This document shows, piece by piece, positions 51,269 through 59,635 of a stretch of 64,000 bases of DNA. Each line of letters opens with the position of its first letter. Within the stretch, counting starts at the first letter, position 1. The DNA lies in assembly GCF_004362825.1 (NCBI RefSeq), contig NZ_SNXZ01000002.1, positions 801,365-865,364 on the forward strand. The letters are read 5' to 3'. The notes beneath the pieces are model-generated. The model searched no databases and was not told where the DNA came from. It worked only from the letters and a program-made list of their open reading frames with translations. Source of the stretch: Labedaea rhizosphaerae. GTDB lineage: Bacteria > Actinomycetota > Actinomycetes > Mycobacteriales > Pseudonocardiaceae. Both the position numbers and the translations under genes were made by a program.

Positions 51269-52327
51269 TCACTGGCCGTTCCAGGTGTTGAGGACCCGGA
51301 GCTTGTCCCACGGGATGTCGGCGAGGGCACCGGTCGAACCGTCGAGGCCGGCCAGGTCGAGGATGCCGCCGTCGCGCATGCCGTTGCCCGGCGTCTGCCA
51401 CGGCGCGCGGTCCGGGTCGGTCAGGTCGTCGCCCGCCACGCCGATGCCGCTGAGCGGGCCGGGGCCGCCGCTGTCCAGGACGTAGCCGCCGTAGCGCTGC
51501 ATGGTCACGCAGATCATCTTCTCGCCGTCCGACGCGCCCGGGAGCCCGGCGCAGTCGACCGACGGGTCGAGCTGGATCCGGGCGCCCATCGGCACGCAGC
51601 TCGCCCCGCCACCGTCCCCATCGGACTTCCCGGCCGGTGCGCGGAACGTCGAGCAGCTGGTGGTCGAGGTGAAGTACAGCGCGTGGTTGATCGCGCCGGA
51701 CTGGATCTCGCTGTTGAGGATGAACCCGGTGCCTGCCTGCACTTCCGCGCCGGTGCCGACGCCCTCGGTCTTGGCATCGGCACCGCCGCCGCTCGCGGCC
51801 GGCCACACACCACCGCAGGAACCGTTCCACTGCCCCGATTCCTTGCTGGCACCCCAGATCGACTTCACGGTTCCGTCGTCCTTGTTGTAGACGACCACCC
51901 ACTCGTCACCAGGCGAGGGCACCTCGCGGGTGGCGTAGTCCGGGATGTGGATGCCGTCGCCGACCGAGCAGCCCCAGTCCTCGCTGAACTCGGGGTGGTA
52001 CAACGGATCGCTGTTGCTCGCGGTGTAGATGGTGATCTGCCACTGTGGACCGTTGAGCCGCGGTGTGTTGTCGCCCATGCTCGCGACGATCGCGTCGGAG
52101 TTCGGGTCCAGCGCGGGGTTCGCCGGGATCGGCGACCGGAAGTAGTTCGTGGACCCGTCCGTCGCGGTGAAGAGGTCGTCCGGGCCGGGCTGGCGCGCGT
52201 CCCATGCCTGCGAAGGTGCGACCGTCGCCCCGACCGACGGTGCCCACACCACGGCACCCGCGACCACGGCCGCCGCGGCGAGCACCCATGGTGCCCGGCG
52301 CACGGCCTTGTTCCGCCACCCCGACAT
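51269..52327 (-). CDS. Secreted protein of unknown function
   Basis: 352 residues. ATG 52327 has GGAGG 8 nt upstream. A signal peptide (RRAPWVLAAAAVVAGAVVWAPSVGA) precedes a ~320-residue mature part with several Cys (CGGVW, TTSCSTF, GGASCVPMG, PSVDCAGL, KMICVTMQRYGGYV), probably disulfide-bonded. The segment QRYGGYVLDSGGPGPLSG, the secreted context and repeated Trp/Tyr-rich beta phrases suggest a beta-jelly-roll or carbohydrate-binding fold, but I do not recognise a family. No catalytic motif seen. Confidence 0.82.
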   Translation of the reverse strand: MSGWRNKAVRRAPWVLAAAAVVAGAVVWAPSVGATVAPSQAWDARQPGPDDLFTATDGSTNYFRSPIPANPALDPNSDAIVASMGDNTPRLNGPQWQITIYTASNSDPLYHPEFSEDWGCSVGDGIHIPDYATREVPSPGDEWVVVYNKDDGTVKSIWGASKESGQWNGSCGGVWPAASGGGADAKTEGVGTGAEVQAGTGFILNSEIQSGAINHALYFTSTTSCSTFRAPAGKSDGDGGGASCVPMGARIQLDPSVDCAGLPGASDGEKMICVTMQRYGGYVLDSGGPGPLSGIGVAGDDLTDPDRAPWQTPGNGMRDGGILDLAGLDGSTGALADIPWDKLRVLNTWNGQ

Positions 52328-52410
52328 GACGTTCCCCTCCGTTGGCTTTCGGTTGTGCCGCAACACCACCAACGATCACGCGGGAAAGCCAGCGTGGTGA
52401 CCGGTTCCGG

Positions 52411-53115
52411 TCAGCCGAGCAGGCCTTCGGGGTGGATGACCTCCGGACGCCGCGTGGCCTGCATGGTCCACACCAGTTCAGCCAGCTCGTCGGGGTCGGC
52501 GATGGCCAGATCCGGCACCGGCTCCCCCGCCGCCTTGGCCGCCACGTGCGCGGCGTGGAACGGGCTCTTCTCGATGGCCGCGCCGATGTAGAGCCCGCCG
52601 ACGTGGACGCCTTGGCCCGCGACCTCGGCCCGCAGGGACTGCAGGTAGTTGCGCTGGGCGGCCAGCGCCGGGCCCGGCCCGCTGATGTACGGCATGCCCC
52701 GCACGGCGCTGACGCCCTGAGCGGTGAGAATGGCACCGTCGTGGCGGTCCAGCATCGACGGGAGGAACTCGTGCACGAGGGCGACGAGCGCATCGACGCT
52801 GAGCGGCAGGAAGGCCCGGAGCCGCTCGGCCGTCAGGTCGGTCGCGGGCGTGAACCCGCCGGAGCAAGCGCCGTAGTAGAGCGTGTCCAGCTCACCGACG
52901 AGGTCGCGCACCTGCCCGGCCAATGCCGGCAGGCCGTCGAGGTCGCTCAGGTCGGCGGCGATGGCGTGCGCGCCGCCGAGCTCGGCCGCCAGCTCGTCGA
53001 GCCGCTCCCGGTCGCGCGCGACGAGCACGACGGTGTAGCCCTCCTTGGCGTAGCGGCGGGCAACGGACGCGCCGAGCGCGGGACCGGCGCCGAACACGGC
53101 AATGGACTTCGACAT
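52411..53115 (-). CDS. Atypical SDR-family NAD(P)-binding protein lacking YxxxK
   Basis: 234 residues from ATG 53115, with GAGGAAAGCC upstream. The NAD-binding N-terminus is IAVFGAGPALGASVARRYAKEG and the second beta strand ends TVVLVAR. Where classical SDRs have a YxxxK pair, this one reads YISGPGPALAA, so the Lys is Gly and the dehydrogenase mechanism is doubtful. The N/S positions are also changed. It is divergent from the TetR gene, and two palindromes lie in the spacer, so it is its probable target. Confidence 0.88.
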   Translation of the reverse strand: MSKSIAVFGAGPALGASVARRYAKEGYTVVLVARDRERLDELAAELGGAHAIAADLSDLDGLPALAGQVRDLVGELDTLYYGACSGGFTPATDLTAERLRAFLPLSVDALVALVHEFLPSMLDRHDGAILTAQGVSAVRGMPYISGPGPALAAQRNYLQSLRAEVAGQGVHVGGLYIGAAIEKSPFHAAHVAAKAAGEPVPDLAIADPDELAELVWTMQATRRPEVIHPEGLLG

Positions 53116-53140
53116 GGCTTTCCTCCCTCGAGCAAGCAAC

Positions 53141-53173
53141 TTGACCCTATAGTCAACTTGACGGCACCGTCAA
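53141..53173. promoter_or_regulatory. Twin TTGAC/GTCAA palindromes for the TetR regulator
   Basis: TTGACCCTATAGTCAA (53141-53156) and TTGACGGCACCGTCAA (53158-53173) are inverted repeats with TTGAC/GTCAA arms, 17 bp centre to centre. They lie between the divergent SDR and TetR genes and most likely form its operator. Confidence 0.75.
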
Positions 53174-53186
53174 CTTCCGGAGCGGC

Positions 53187-53762
53187 ATGACCGGCACCTC
53201 GAAGTCCGCGCTGCGCGCGGACGCGACCCGCAACGTCGCGCAGATCCGCGCCGCGGCCCTGGACGCGTTCCACGGGCGCGGGCTCGCCACCCCGCTCGAG
53301 GAGATCGCCAAGATCGCCGGGGTCAGCAAGGCCACCATCTACAACCGCTTCGGCGGCCGGGACGGCCTGATCGACGCGGTGATCGGCGAACTGGTCGCCA
53401 CCGAGATGTACGCGATCATGGAGAGGGCACAGCAGGTGGCGGATCCGTGGGAGTGCATCGCGACCTACGTGAGCGACCGCCGCGACCTGCAGTACCGCGA
53501 GCCGGCCTTCACCGACACGCTGCGCATGGCCTACCCCGAGTCGAAGAACCTCATCGCCCTCGCGAACAAGGCGACCGACGTGACGACCGAGCTGCTCCAC
53601 CGGGCCCACGAGGCCGGAGTGGTCCGCCGCGACTTCACGGCCGCGGACCTCTACTACGCCGACATCGCCAACGGGCTGGCGCTCGCGGCCATGCCGAAGC
53701 CGGCCCGCGCGGACTACGACCGCAGGACCGGATTCTTCCTCGACAGCCTGCGCCCCCAGTGA
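53187..53762 (+). CDS. TetR-family regulator
   Basis: 191 residues. The N-terminal TetR HTH is IRAAALDAFHGRGLATPLEEIAKIAGVSKATIYNRFGGRDGLID (20-63). The ligand domain is unremarkable. CGGAG precedes ATG 53187. The twin TTGAC/GTCAA palindromes in the 71-bp spacer to the divergent SDR gene are its probable binding sites. Confidence 0.93.
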   Translation: MTGTSKSALRADATRNVAQIRAAALDAFHGRGLATPLEEIAKIAGVSKATIYNRFGGRDGLIDAVIGELVATEMYAIMERAQQVADPWECIATYVSDRRDLQYREPAFTDTLRMAYPESKNLIALANKATDVTTELLHRAHEAGVVRRDFTAADLYYADIANGLALAAMPKPARADYDRRTGFFLDSLRPQ

Positions 53763-53956
53763 CACCCGGCCGCCGCCGGCCGAGATGACCTGCCAGAACC
53801 GTTCAGGAGACCGAGTGCGCAGCGCACTCATCCGGGTACAAGCGGTAACCGGTAATTGTTGACGGTCCTACCTACCCGCCGGTAGAGAGGGATTGGTCGC
53901 GATGTTCCACCCGGTACCGGAAACCCTGTCCCTGCAACGGTTCCGAAGGTAGGACG

Positions 53957-54580
53957 ATGAGTTTCGCCTTGCTCAAAACCGGATTGGCCGCAGTCGCCGC
54001 CACGGCGTTGACCCTGGTCGCGGCGCCGAACGCGCTCGCGGCCACCGACATCAACTACGCCTGCCAGGCCGACACACCGCTCGGCCCGCAAGCGGCGAGC
54101 CTGACCCAGACCGTCGACGCGACGGCACCCGCCACCGTCGCCCCGGGTGGCGCGCTCGACGTGGTCGTGGACCCCGCACCCAGCACGGTCCCGTCCGACG
54201 TCTCGGGCTTCACGGTCAAGAACGTCAACACGTTCACGCTCAAGGTGCCGGTGCCGGCCAACTCGACACTCACCGGCGTCGACCTGACCGGTGGCACCAA
54301 CCTGGGTGGCACGCCCACGTGGACGCAGGACGGCAGCCTCGTGGTCGTCACGTTCCCCGGCCCGATCGCGGGCGGCTCGGCGTTCGAGCTGCCGACGATC
54401 ACGGCACACCTGACGGCGGGGGCGTCAGGTGTGATCGAGTCCGGGCTCTACGGGACGAGCTTCGACGACCCCGGGCTGACGTTCACGACGGTGGCCTCGA
54501 CCATCCTCGGCAACATCTCGGCGCCGACGTCGTGCTACCCCGACCCGAACCCGGTGCTCACCTCGACGACCATCGGGTGA
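53957..54580 (+). CDS. Secreted beta-rich protein of unknown function
   Basis: 207 residues with a signal peptide (ALLKTGLAAVAATALTLVAAPNALA). The mature part is short and beta-rich (INYACQADTPLGPQAASLTQTV ... NTFTLKVPVPANSTLTG; SALTLTTV-type phrases) with two Cys, C35-like and one near the C-terminus (PTSCYPD), probably disulfide-linked. Similar proteins are abundant secreted proteins of unknown role in actinobacteria. AGGACG precedes the ATG. It converges on the GH3 gene and shares its terminator. Confidence 0.78.
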   Translation: MSFALLKTGLAAVAATALTLVAAPNALAATDINYACQADTPLGPQAASLTQTVDATAPATVAPGGALDVVVDPAPSTVPSDVSGFTVKNVNTFTLKVPVPANSTLTGVDLTGGTNLGGTPTWTQDGSLVVVTFPGPIAGGSAFELPTITAHLTAGASGVIESGLYGTSFDDPGLTFTTVASTILGNISAPTSCYPDPNPVLTSTTIG

Positions 54581-54586
54581 GCTGAG

Positions 54587-54618
54587 CGCCCTCCCGGCCG
54601 GACGCGGCCGGGAGGGCG
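54587..54618. terminator. Strong bidirectional terminator
   Basis: CGCCCTCCCGGCCG (54587-54600) pairs with CGGCCGGGAGGGCG (54605-54618), a perfect 14-bp stem with a 4-nt loop (GACG). It is between convergent genes, 7 nt from each stop. Confidence 0.9.
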
Positions 54619-54624
54619 GTTCGG

Positions 54625-56889
54625 TCAGCCGACCGTGAAGGTGTCCATCAGTTCCGCCGACGAGGTGTTGCCGACGTAGACCTCGATCTTGCCCTTCTCC
54701 ACGCGGAACTTCCCGGCGTTGTCGTAGAAGCCGACGTCCTCGGTGGTGAGGGTGAACGTGACCGTCTTCGCCGCACCCGCGCCCAGCGACACCCGCTGGA
54801 AGCCACGCAGCTTGCGCACCGGCTGCACGATCGAGGCCACCGGGTCACGCAGGTACAGCTGGACGACCTCGTCGCCGGAGCGCTTGCCCGTGTTGGTCAC
54901 CTGGACGCTCACGGTGATCTTCCCCCCGTGCGTGGACATCCGCGTGCCGGAGAGCGTCAGGCCGTCGATGGTGAACGTCGTGTACGACAGCCCGTGGCCG
55001 AACTCGTAGAGCGGACCGGTCGCCAGGTCGAGGTACTTCGACGTGTACTTGTTGTTCGGATCGGCCGGGCGCCCGGTGTTCTCGTGGTTGTAGTAGATCG
55101 GGATCTGCCCGACCGCGCGCGGGAAGCTGACCGGCAGCTTGCCGCCCGGGTTCACCGTGCCGAACAGGATGTCGGCGATCGCGTTGCCGCCCTGCACGCC
55201 CGGCGCCCACGCCTCGAGGATCGCTGGCGCGTTCTCGGCCAGGTACGGGATCGTCAGCGGCCGGCCGTTGATCAGCACCACCGCGAACGGCTTGCCGGTC
55301 GCCTTGATCGCGGCCACCAGCTGCTGCTGCACGCCCGGCAGGTCGATGTTGCTGCGTGCCGCGGCCTCACCGCTCATCGCCGCGGTCTCACCGACCACGA
55401 CGACGGTGAAGTCGGCGCCGCGGGCCGTGTCCTGTGCCGCGCCGAACCCGCTGGTGTCGTCGCCCTCGACCTCGCAACCCTTGGCGTAGGTGACTTTCGC
55501 GCCCGGCGCGGCGGCCTTGATGCCGTCGACCACGGTGACCGGCGGCGTGGTGGACGCGCCGGTGCCGAGCCCGGACCAGGTGCCGTTGAGGTCGTAGGTC
55601 GCCGTGCCGAGCGGGCCGACCACCGCGACCGAGCCGATCGACTTGGCCAGGGGCAGCACCGGGCCCCCGTTCTTGAGCAGCACCATGGACTTGCCCGCGA
55701 CCTCGCGCGACTTGGCCATGGCGGCCGCCGACGGCGCCTTCACCTCACCGGCCTCGTCGGTGTACGGGTGCTCGAAGAGGCCCAGCCGGAACTTGACCAG
55801 CAGGATCCGGCGGACGGCGTCGTCGACCTGCTCGCGGGTGATCCGGTGCTGGGCGAGCAGTTGCTGGCCGAAGTCGACGTAGTTGGTGCTGACCATCTCC
55901 ATGTCGACGCCCGCGGGCAGCGCCGCCGCCGCGGCGTCCGCGCCGTCCCCGGCCAGCCCGTGGTTGATCAGCTCCTGGATGCCGGTGTAGTCGCTGACCA
56001 CGAAGCCGTCGAAACCGTAGCGGCCCTTGAGGATGTCGTGCACGACGTAGCCGTTGCCGTGCGCGGGCACGCCGCTGATCGTGTTGAAGCTGGTCATCAC
56101 GGTCGCCACGCCGGCCTCGACCGCGGCCTTGAACGGCGGCAGGTAATGGTTGTGCAGGCGCTGCAGGGAAACGTCGACGGTGTTGTAGTCCCGCCCGCCC
56201 TCCGCGCCGCCGTAGGCGACGAAGTGCTTGGCGCAGGCGGCGAGGCGGTCCGGCGACGAGATGTCGCCGCCCTGGTAGCCGACCACCTTCGCCGCGGCCA
56301 TTTTGCTTGCCAGGTAAGGGTCTTCGCCCGAGCCCTCGGCGATGCGGCCCCAGCGCGGCTCGTGCGTCACGTCCATCATCGGCGCGTACGTCCAGTGGAT
56401 GCCGCTGCGCCGGGCCTCCTTGGCCGAGATCGTGGCGTCGTCCGCCGCCGCGGTCGGGTCGAAGCTCGAGCCCTGGGCGAGCGGGATCGGGAAGTTCGTC
56501 GTGTACCCGTGGATCACGTCGAGGCCGAAGATCAACGGGATGCCCAGGCGGGTCTGCTCGACGGCGATCTTCTGCAGCGCGTTGAGCTTGGCCGTGCCGA
56601 CGACCGAGAAGACGCCGCCGAGCTGACCCTTCGCGAGCGCCTTGCGCGCGTCGTCCTCGTTGCCGATGAGCTGGAGCTGGCCCAGCTTCTCGGCGAGGGT
56701 CATCTTCTTCAGCAACGCCTCGACCCGGTGGTCGTGCGGCGCTCTGACCGCAGGCGCGGCGGAGGCGGGCGCGGCCAGCAGCCCGCTCGACGCCGCACCG
56801 CCCGCGGCCAGGAGGCCGGCGAGCATGCTCCGCCGGCTCAGCCCGTCGGCGGGGCCGGCTGTCTGGTTCTCCGGTAACTGAATCGTCAT
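54625..56889 (-). CDS. Secreted glycoside hydrolase family 3 beta-glycosidase (BglX-like)
   Basis: 754 residues. A Tat-type signal lies at 17-45 (SRRSMLAGLLAAGG, RR at 19-20). The GH3 N-domain has the nucleophile Asp near residue 295 in GFVVSDYTGIQEL, with KHFVAYG before it. The C-domain carries the acid/base region (VVGETAAMSGE). A fibronectin-III-like domain follows (about 660-750). It should release terminal beta-linked glucose or xylose outside the membrane. It lies divergent from the small HTH-protein gene, across the operator at 56935-56974. Confidence 0.92.
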   Translation of the reverse strand: MTIQLPENQTAGPADGLSRRSMLAGLLAAGGAASSGLLAAPASAAPAVRAPHDHRVEALLKKMTLAEKLGQLQLIGNEDDARKALAKGQLGGVFSVVGTAKLNALQKIAVEQTRLGIPLIFGLDVIHGYTTNFPIPLAQGSSFDPTAAADDATISAKEARRSGIHWTYAPMMDVTHEPRWGRIAEGSGEDPYLASKMAAAKVVGYQGGDISSPDRLAACAKHFVAYGGAEGGRDYNTVDVSLQRLHNHYLPPFKAAVEAGVATVMTSFNTISGVPAHGNGYVVHDILKGRYGFDGFVVSDYTGIQELINHGLAGDGADAAAAALPAGVDMEMVSTNYVDFGQQLLAQHRITREQVDDAVRRILLVKFRLGLFEHPYTDEAGEVKAPSAAAMAKSREVAGKSMVLLKNGGPVLPLAKSIGSVAVVGPLGTATYDLNGTWSGLGTGASTTPPVTVVDGIKAAAPGAKVTYAKGCEVEGDDTSGFGAAQDTARGADFTVVVVGETAAMSGEAAARSNIDLPGVQQQLVAAIKATGKPFAVVLINGRPLTIPYLAENAPAILEAWAPGVQGGNAIADILFGTVNPGGKLPVSFPRAVGQIPIYYNHENTGRPADPNNKYTSKYLDLATGPLYEFGHGLSYTTFTIDGLTLSGTRMSTHGGKITVSVQVTNTGKRSGDEVVQLYLRDPVASIVQPVRKLRGFQRVSLGAGAAKTVTFTLTTEDVGFYDNAGKFRVEKGKIEVYVGNTSSAELMDTFTVG

Positions 56890-56934
56890 GGGTCAGGACC
56901 CTTCGCGAGAGAAACCGATCCGCCGAGCCTACTA

Positions 56935-56974
56935 CTTGACGACTGCCGTAAAGTACTTGACGATAGGCGTCAAG
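56935..56974 (+). promoter_or_regulatory. Twin CTTGACG inverted repeats upstream of the small HTH gene
   Basis: CTTGACG-ACTGC-CGTAAAG (56935-56953, one arm imperfect) and CTTGACG-ATAGG-CGTCAAG (56956-56974) repeat with a 21-bp period, two turns. The second ends in the SD region of the gene at 56984, so binding would block translation start and the promoter, and probably GH3 transcription too. Confidence 0.65.
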
Positions 56975-56983
56975 GAGGTGGCC

Positions 56984-57406
56984 ATGCTCGCGGACCAGAT
57001 CGCGGGGCTCATCCGTTCACGGCTGCTCGACCCGGTCGAGATCCTGTTCGGCGACGCGGCGGATCTGCCCGCACGGGCCGATGATCTTGCCCGGCAGCTC
57101 GCCGCGACGATCGAGGGCGAGGACGAGCAAGCGGCGGTCTACGCGATCGCACGGCTGGTCGGCGCGCTCTACCCGAGCGACGGCCCGTTCGACCCGCCCA
57201 TCGACTGGTGGCGCACCCCGCTCGGCCGCGCGACGGCCCGGCGGATGGGCCACCCGGCGGCGCGGGCCGTGTCGTACTCCGTGGCCGGGGCGATGTTGGG
57301 CGTCACCAAACAGGGCGTCTTCGACCTCGTCCAGCGCGGGAAGTTGACCAAGGACGCCGACGGCGGCGTCACCACGGAATCGGTGAAAGCGAGGCTGAAC
57401 TCATGA
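56984..57406 (+). CDS. Small DNA-binding-like protein (MerR/excisionase-like HTH C-terminus)
   Basis: 140 residues from ATG 56984 with AAGGAGGTGGCC, a textbook SD. The N-terminus is helical; the C-terminal ~45 residues (VSYSVAGAMLGVTKQGVFDLVQRGKLTKDADGGVTTESVKARLN) look like an excisionase/MerR-type HTH with wing. It probably binds the twin CTTGACG sites over its own start. The stop overlaps the next start (ATGA), so it is coupled to the hydrolase. Confidence 0.8.
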   Translation: MLADQIAGLIRSRLLDPVEILFGDAADLPARADDLARQLAATIEGEDEQAAVYAIARLVGALYPSDGPFDPPIDWWRTPLGRATARRMGHPAARAVSYSVAGAMLGVTKQGVFDLVQRGKLTKDADGGVTTESVKARLNS

Positions 57407-58008
57407 AGGTGCTTGCGTTGCACGGCGCCGGCGGTTCGCCGCAGGACTGGGAGAAGGTGGTCACGGAACTGGCCGGCGAGCACGAGGTCGTGCCGCTGCC
57501 GGTCGAGGGCCCGTGGGACTGGGAGTCGGTGCTCGACCGGCTCGAGCCGCACGCCACCGGAAACCCCGCGGTGCTCGGGATCTCGATGGGCGGCATGGTC
57601 GCGGCGCTGTGGGCGCGGCGGCACCCCGAATGCCCGGCGGTCATTGACATCGACGGCCACGGCGTGCCCACCCAGGCGCAGCGGCACGTCGACCCGGACC
57701 TGGCCGCGATCGCCGCGCTCCGCGAGGCGTTCAAGCAGTACGGCGAGCCGGAACTGCAGCAGGCGTTGGAAGACCTGGACTGCTTCGAGGTCTTCGCGGG
57801 GGTGCGTTCGCCGATGTTGCTCGCCGTGGCCACGCGCGCGATGCCGGGCCAGTTGCTGTTCGAGAGCTACCAGGCGGGACTCGCCCGCGATCTGCCGTCG
57901 TTGCCGCCGAACATCACCGTCACCCGCTACGACGGTCCCCACAACATCCTCGCGACCGACCCGCACCTGGTCGCGACACTGACCCGGGAGTTCCTGGCCG
58001 GGCGCTGA
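57403..58008 (+). CDS. Small alpha/beta hydrolase
   Basis: 201 residues from ATG 57403, overlapping the previous stop. It has LHGAGG (oxyanion segment, residues 5-10), the nucleophile elbow GISMGG near 59 and a catalytic His in DGPHNI. It lacks the cap domain of larger hydrolases, so it is a minimal fold. It probably hydrolyses a small ester or lactone; the substrate is unknown. Its coupling to an HTH protein hints at inducible expression. Confidence 0.88.
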   Translation: MKVLALHGAGGSPQDWEKVVTELAGEHEVVPLPVEGPWDWESVLDRLEPHATGNPAVLGISMGGMVAALWARRHPECPAVIDIDGHGVPTQAQRHVDPDLAAIAALREAFKQYGEPELQQALEDLDCFEVFAGVRSPMLLAVATRAMPGQLLFESYQAGLARDLPSLPPNITVTRYDGPHNILATDPHLVATLTREFLAGR

Positions 58009-58632
58009 TCAGGTCACGGCGGCGACCAGGCGCCGCACCGCGTCCTCGTCGCCGGTCAGGTCGAGCTCGCGCTGCTGCCCGGTCACGAACACCGCGCGGA
58101 AGTTGTCCGGGTCGGCGCGGATGGTCGCGTCCGGGTCCGCCGGTTCGCCGCGCTGGATCACCAGCTCGTCACCCGCGCGGACGGTGAAGACGTCGTCATC
58201 GAGTTCGACGCCGTAGACCGCGGGCGCGCCACGCCACCGGCCGGGGTCGAAGTGGGTCTTGAGGGCCAGCAGCAGCGAATCGGTGCCGATCCGGGCGTCG
58301 CGGCTCATGAGCGGGGAGCGGCGCCCCCAGTCGCCGAGGGCGAGCAGGATCGGTTCGAGTTCCTGGCCGCGTTCGGTCAACTCGTACACCTGGGCGCGGG
58401 CCGGCGGGCCCAGCTTCCGGCGCCGGACGAGGCCGGTGCCTTCGAGGTCGCGCAGCCGCTGGGCCAGCATGTTCGGCCGGGCGTTGGGCACGCCGGCCTG
58501 CAGATCGCTGAACCGCTTGGGGCCCAAGAGGAGTTCGCGCACCACAAGCAACGCCCAGCGTTCGCCCACGAGGTCGAGGGCGTGCGCGATGGCGCAGCCG
58601 TCGCCGTAGGTGCGGGACAACGCATCGGTCAT
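58009..58632 (-). CDS. HxlR-family regulator with SCP2-like C-domain
   Basis: 207 residues. The HxlR winged HTH covers ~1-105 (CAIAHALDLVGERWALLVVRELLLGPKRFSDLQAGVPNARPNMLAQRLRDLEGTGLVRRRKL). The C-terminal ~90 residues resemble the SCP2/PqqD-like lipid-binding fold, unusual for HxlR, which normally ends near residue 120. It stops 1 nt before the hydrolase stop on the other strand. Divergent from the NmrA gene, with a palindromic site between. Confidence 0.9.
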   Translation of the reverse strand: MTDALSRTYGDGCAIAHALDLVGERWALLVVRELLLGPKRFSDLQAGVPNARPNMLAQRLRDLEGTGLVRRRKLGPPARAQVYELTERGQELEPILLALGDWGRRSPLMSRDARIGTDSLLLALKTHFDPGRWRGAPAVYGVELDDDVFTVRAGDELVIQRGEPADPDATIRADPDNFRAVFVTGQQRELDLTGDEDAVRRLVAAVT

Positions 58633-58648
58633 GCGGCGATCTTAGCTC

Positions 58649-58687
58649 AAAGCAAGTTGCTACTTGTTTTTTCGAAGTAGTTGCTTT
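58649..58687. promoter_or_regulatory. Large inverted repeat between HxlR and NmrA genes
   Basis: AAAGCAA (58649-58655) and TACTT (58661-58665) mirror AAGTA (58675-58679) and TTGCTTT (58681-58687). The sites are AT-rich in a GC-rich region and lie over both divergent promoters. Probable HxlR operator. Confidence 0.65.
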
Positions 58688-58731
58688 TAAGCTGCTACCA
58701 CATGATCAATCGGAAGAACTGGGGTGAGCTG

Positions 58732-59622
58732 ATGCTCCTCGTGACCGGCGGAACAGGGATGAGCGGAGCGGCGGTGATCCGGGAGTTCGCGCGCCGCGGG
58801 ATCCCCGTTCGCGCGCTCGTGCGCAGCGACGACAAGGCACGGGCGCTGGCCGCGATGCCGACGGTGGAACCCGTCGTGGGCGACATGCTGCGCCCGGAGA
58901 CGTTGCGGGCGGCCTTGCAAGACGTGCACCGGGTGTTGATGATCTCCTCGCCCCGCGAGCGGATGGTGGACACCCAGTGCACCTTCATCGACGCGGCGAA
59001 GGCGGCCGGGGTGCCGCACATCGTCAAGTTCAGCGGCAAGGAGTCCGGCGTCGGCTTCGACGCCGAGGTCTTCCGCGGCACCCGGCAGCACGGGCAGATC
59101 GAACAGCACCTCGAACGCAGCGGGCTGGCCTGGACCCACTTGCGGCCCAGCCAGTTCATGCAGTTCTACCTGCCGGGCACGCTGACCGGCGTCGACGCGG
59201 ACGAGCGCGCGCTCGTGCTGCCGGCCGGGGCGAGCCGGCTGGCCCCGGTCGACATCGAGGACATCGCGAAGGTGTGCGTGGCCCTCATGACCGGCGAAGG
59301 GCACGAAGGCCGCAGCTACGACATGACCGGGCCAGAGGCCCTGACGATGCACGAAGTCGTCGAGCGCATCACCGCCGCGACGGGGGTGCCGCACCGCTAC
59401 CGCGAGGTCTCCCCCGAGGAGTACCGGCGACGGCTGACGGCGGCGGGCCATCCACAAGGGACGGTCGATCTGCTGGACGAACTGTTCGCCGAACGGCGCC
59501 GCCGCCCCGACTCCGAGCTCAGGCTCGGCGCGCACCGCCGGTTCGGCGTGGAGCCGACGACGCTCGCGCAGTTCGCGACCAGGAACGCCGCCGCGTTCCT
59601 GACCCCGGCGCTGGCGGCGTGA
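58732..59622 (+). CDS. NmrA-family NAD(P)-binding oxidoreductase
   Basis: 296 residues from ATG 58732 (MLLVTGGTGMSGAAVIREF) with GGGGTGAG 4 nt upstream; ATG 58702 is further upstream but has no SD. The Rossmann motif is GGTGMSG, and the body (FSGKESGVGFDAEVFRGTRQHGQIEQHLERSGLAWTHLRPSQFMQF) matches NmrA-like proteins of the QOR2/YtfG type. Such proteins bind NAD(P) and act as quinone reductases or as redox sensors. An HxlR regulator and operator lie divergent, typical for this family. Confidence 0.9.
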   Translation: MLLVTGGTGMSGAAVIREFARRGIPVRALVRSDDKARALAAMPTVEPVVGDMLRPETLRAALQDVHRVLMISSPRERMVDTQCTFIDAAKAAGVPHIVKFSGKESGVGFDAEVFRGTRQHGQIEQHLERSGLAWTHLRPSQFMQFYLPGTLTGVDADERALVLPAGASRLAPVDIEDIAKVCVALMTGEGHEGRSYDMTGPEALTMHEVVERITAATGVPHRYREVSPEEYRRRLTAAGHPQGTVDLLDELFAERRRRPDSELRLGAHRRFGVEPTTLAQFATRNAAAFLTPALAA

Positions 59623-59635
59623 CTTCCAGCGCTGG

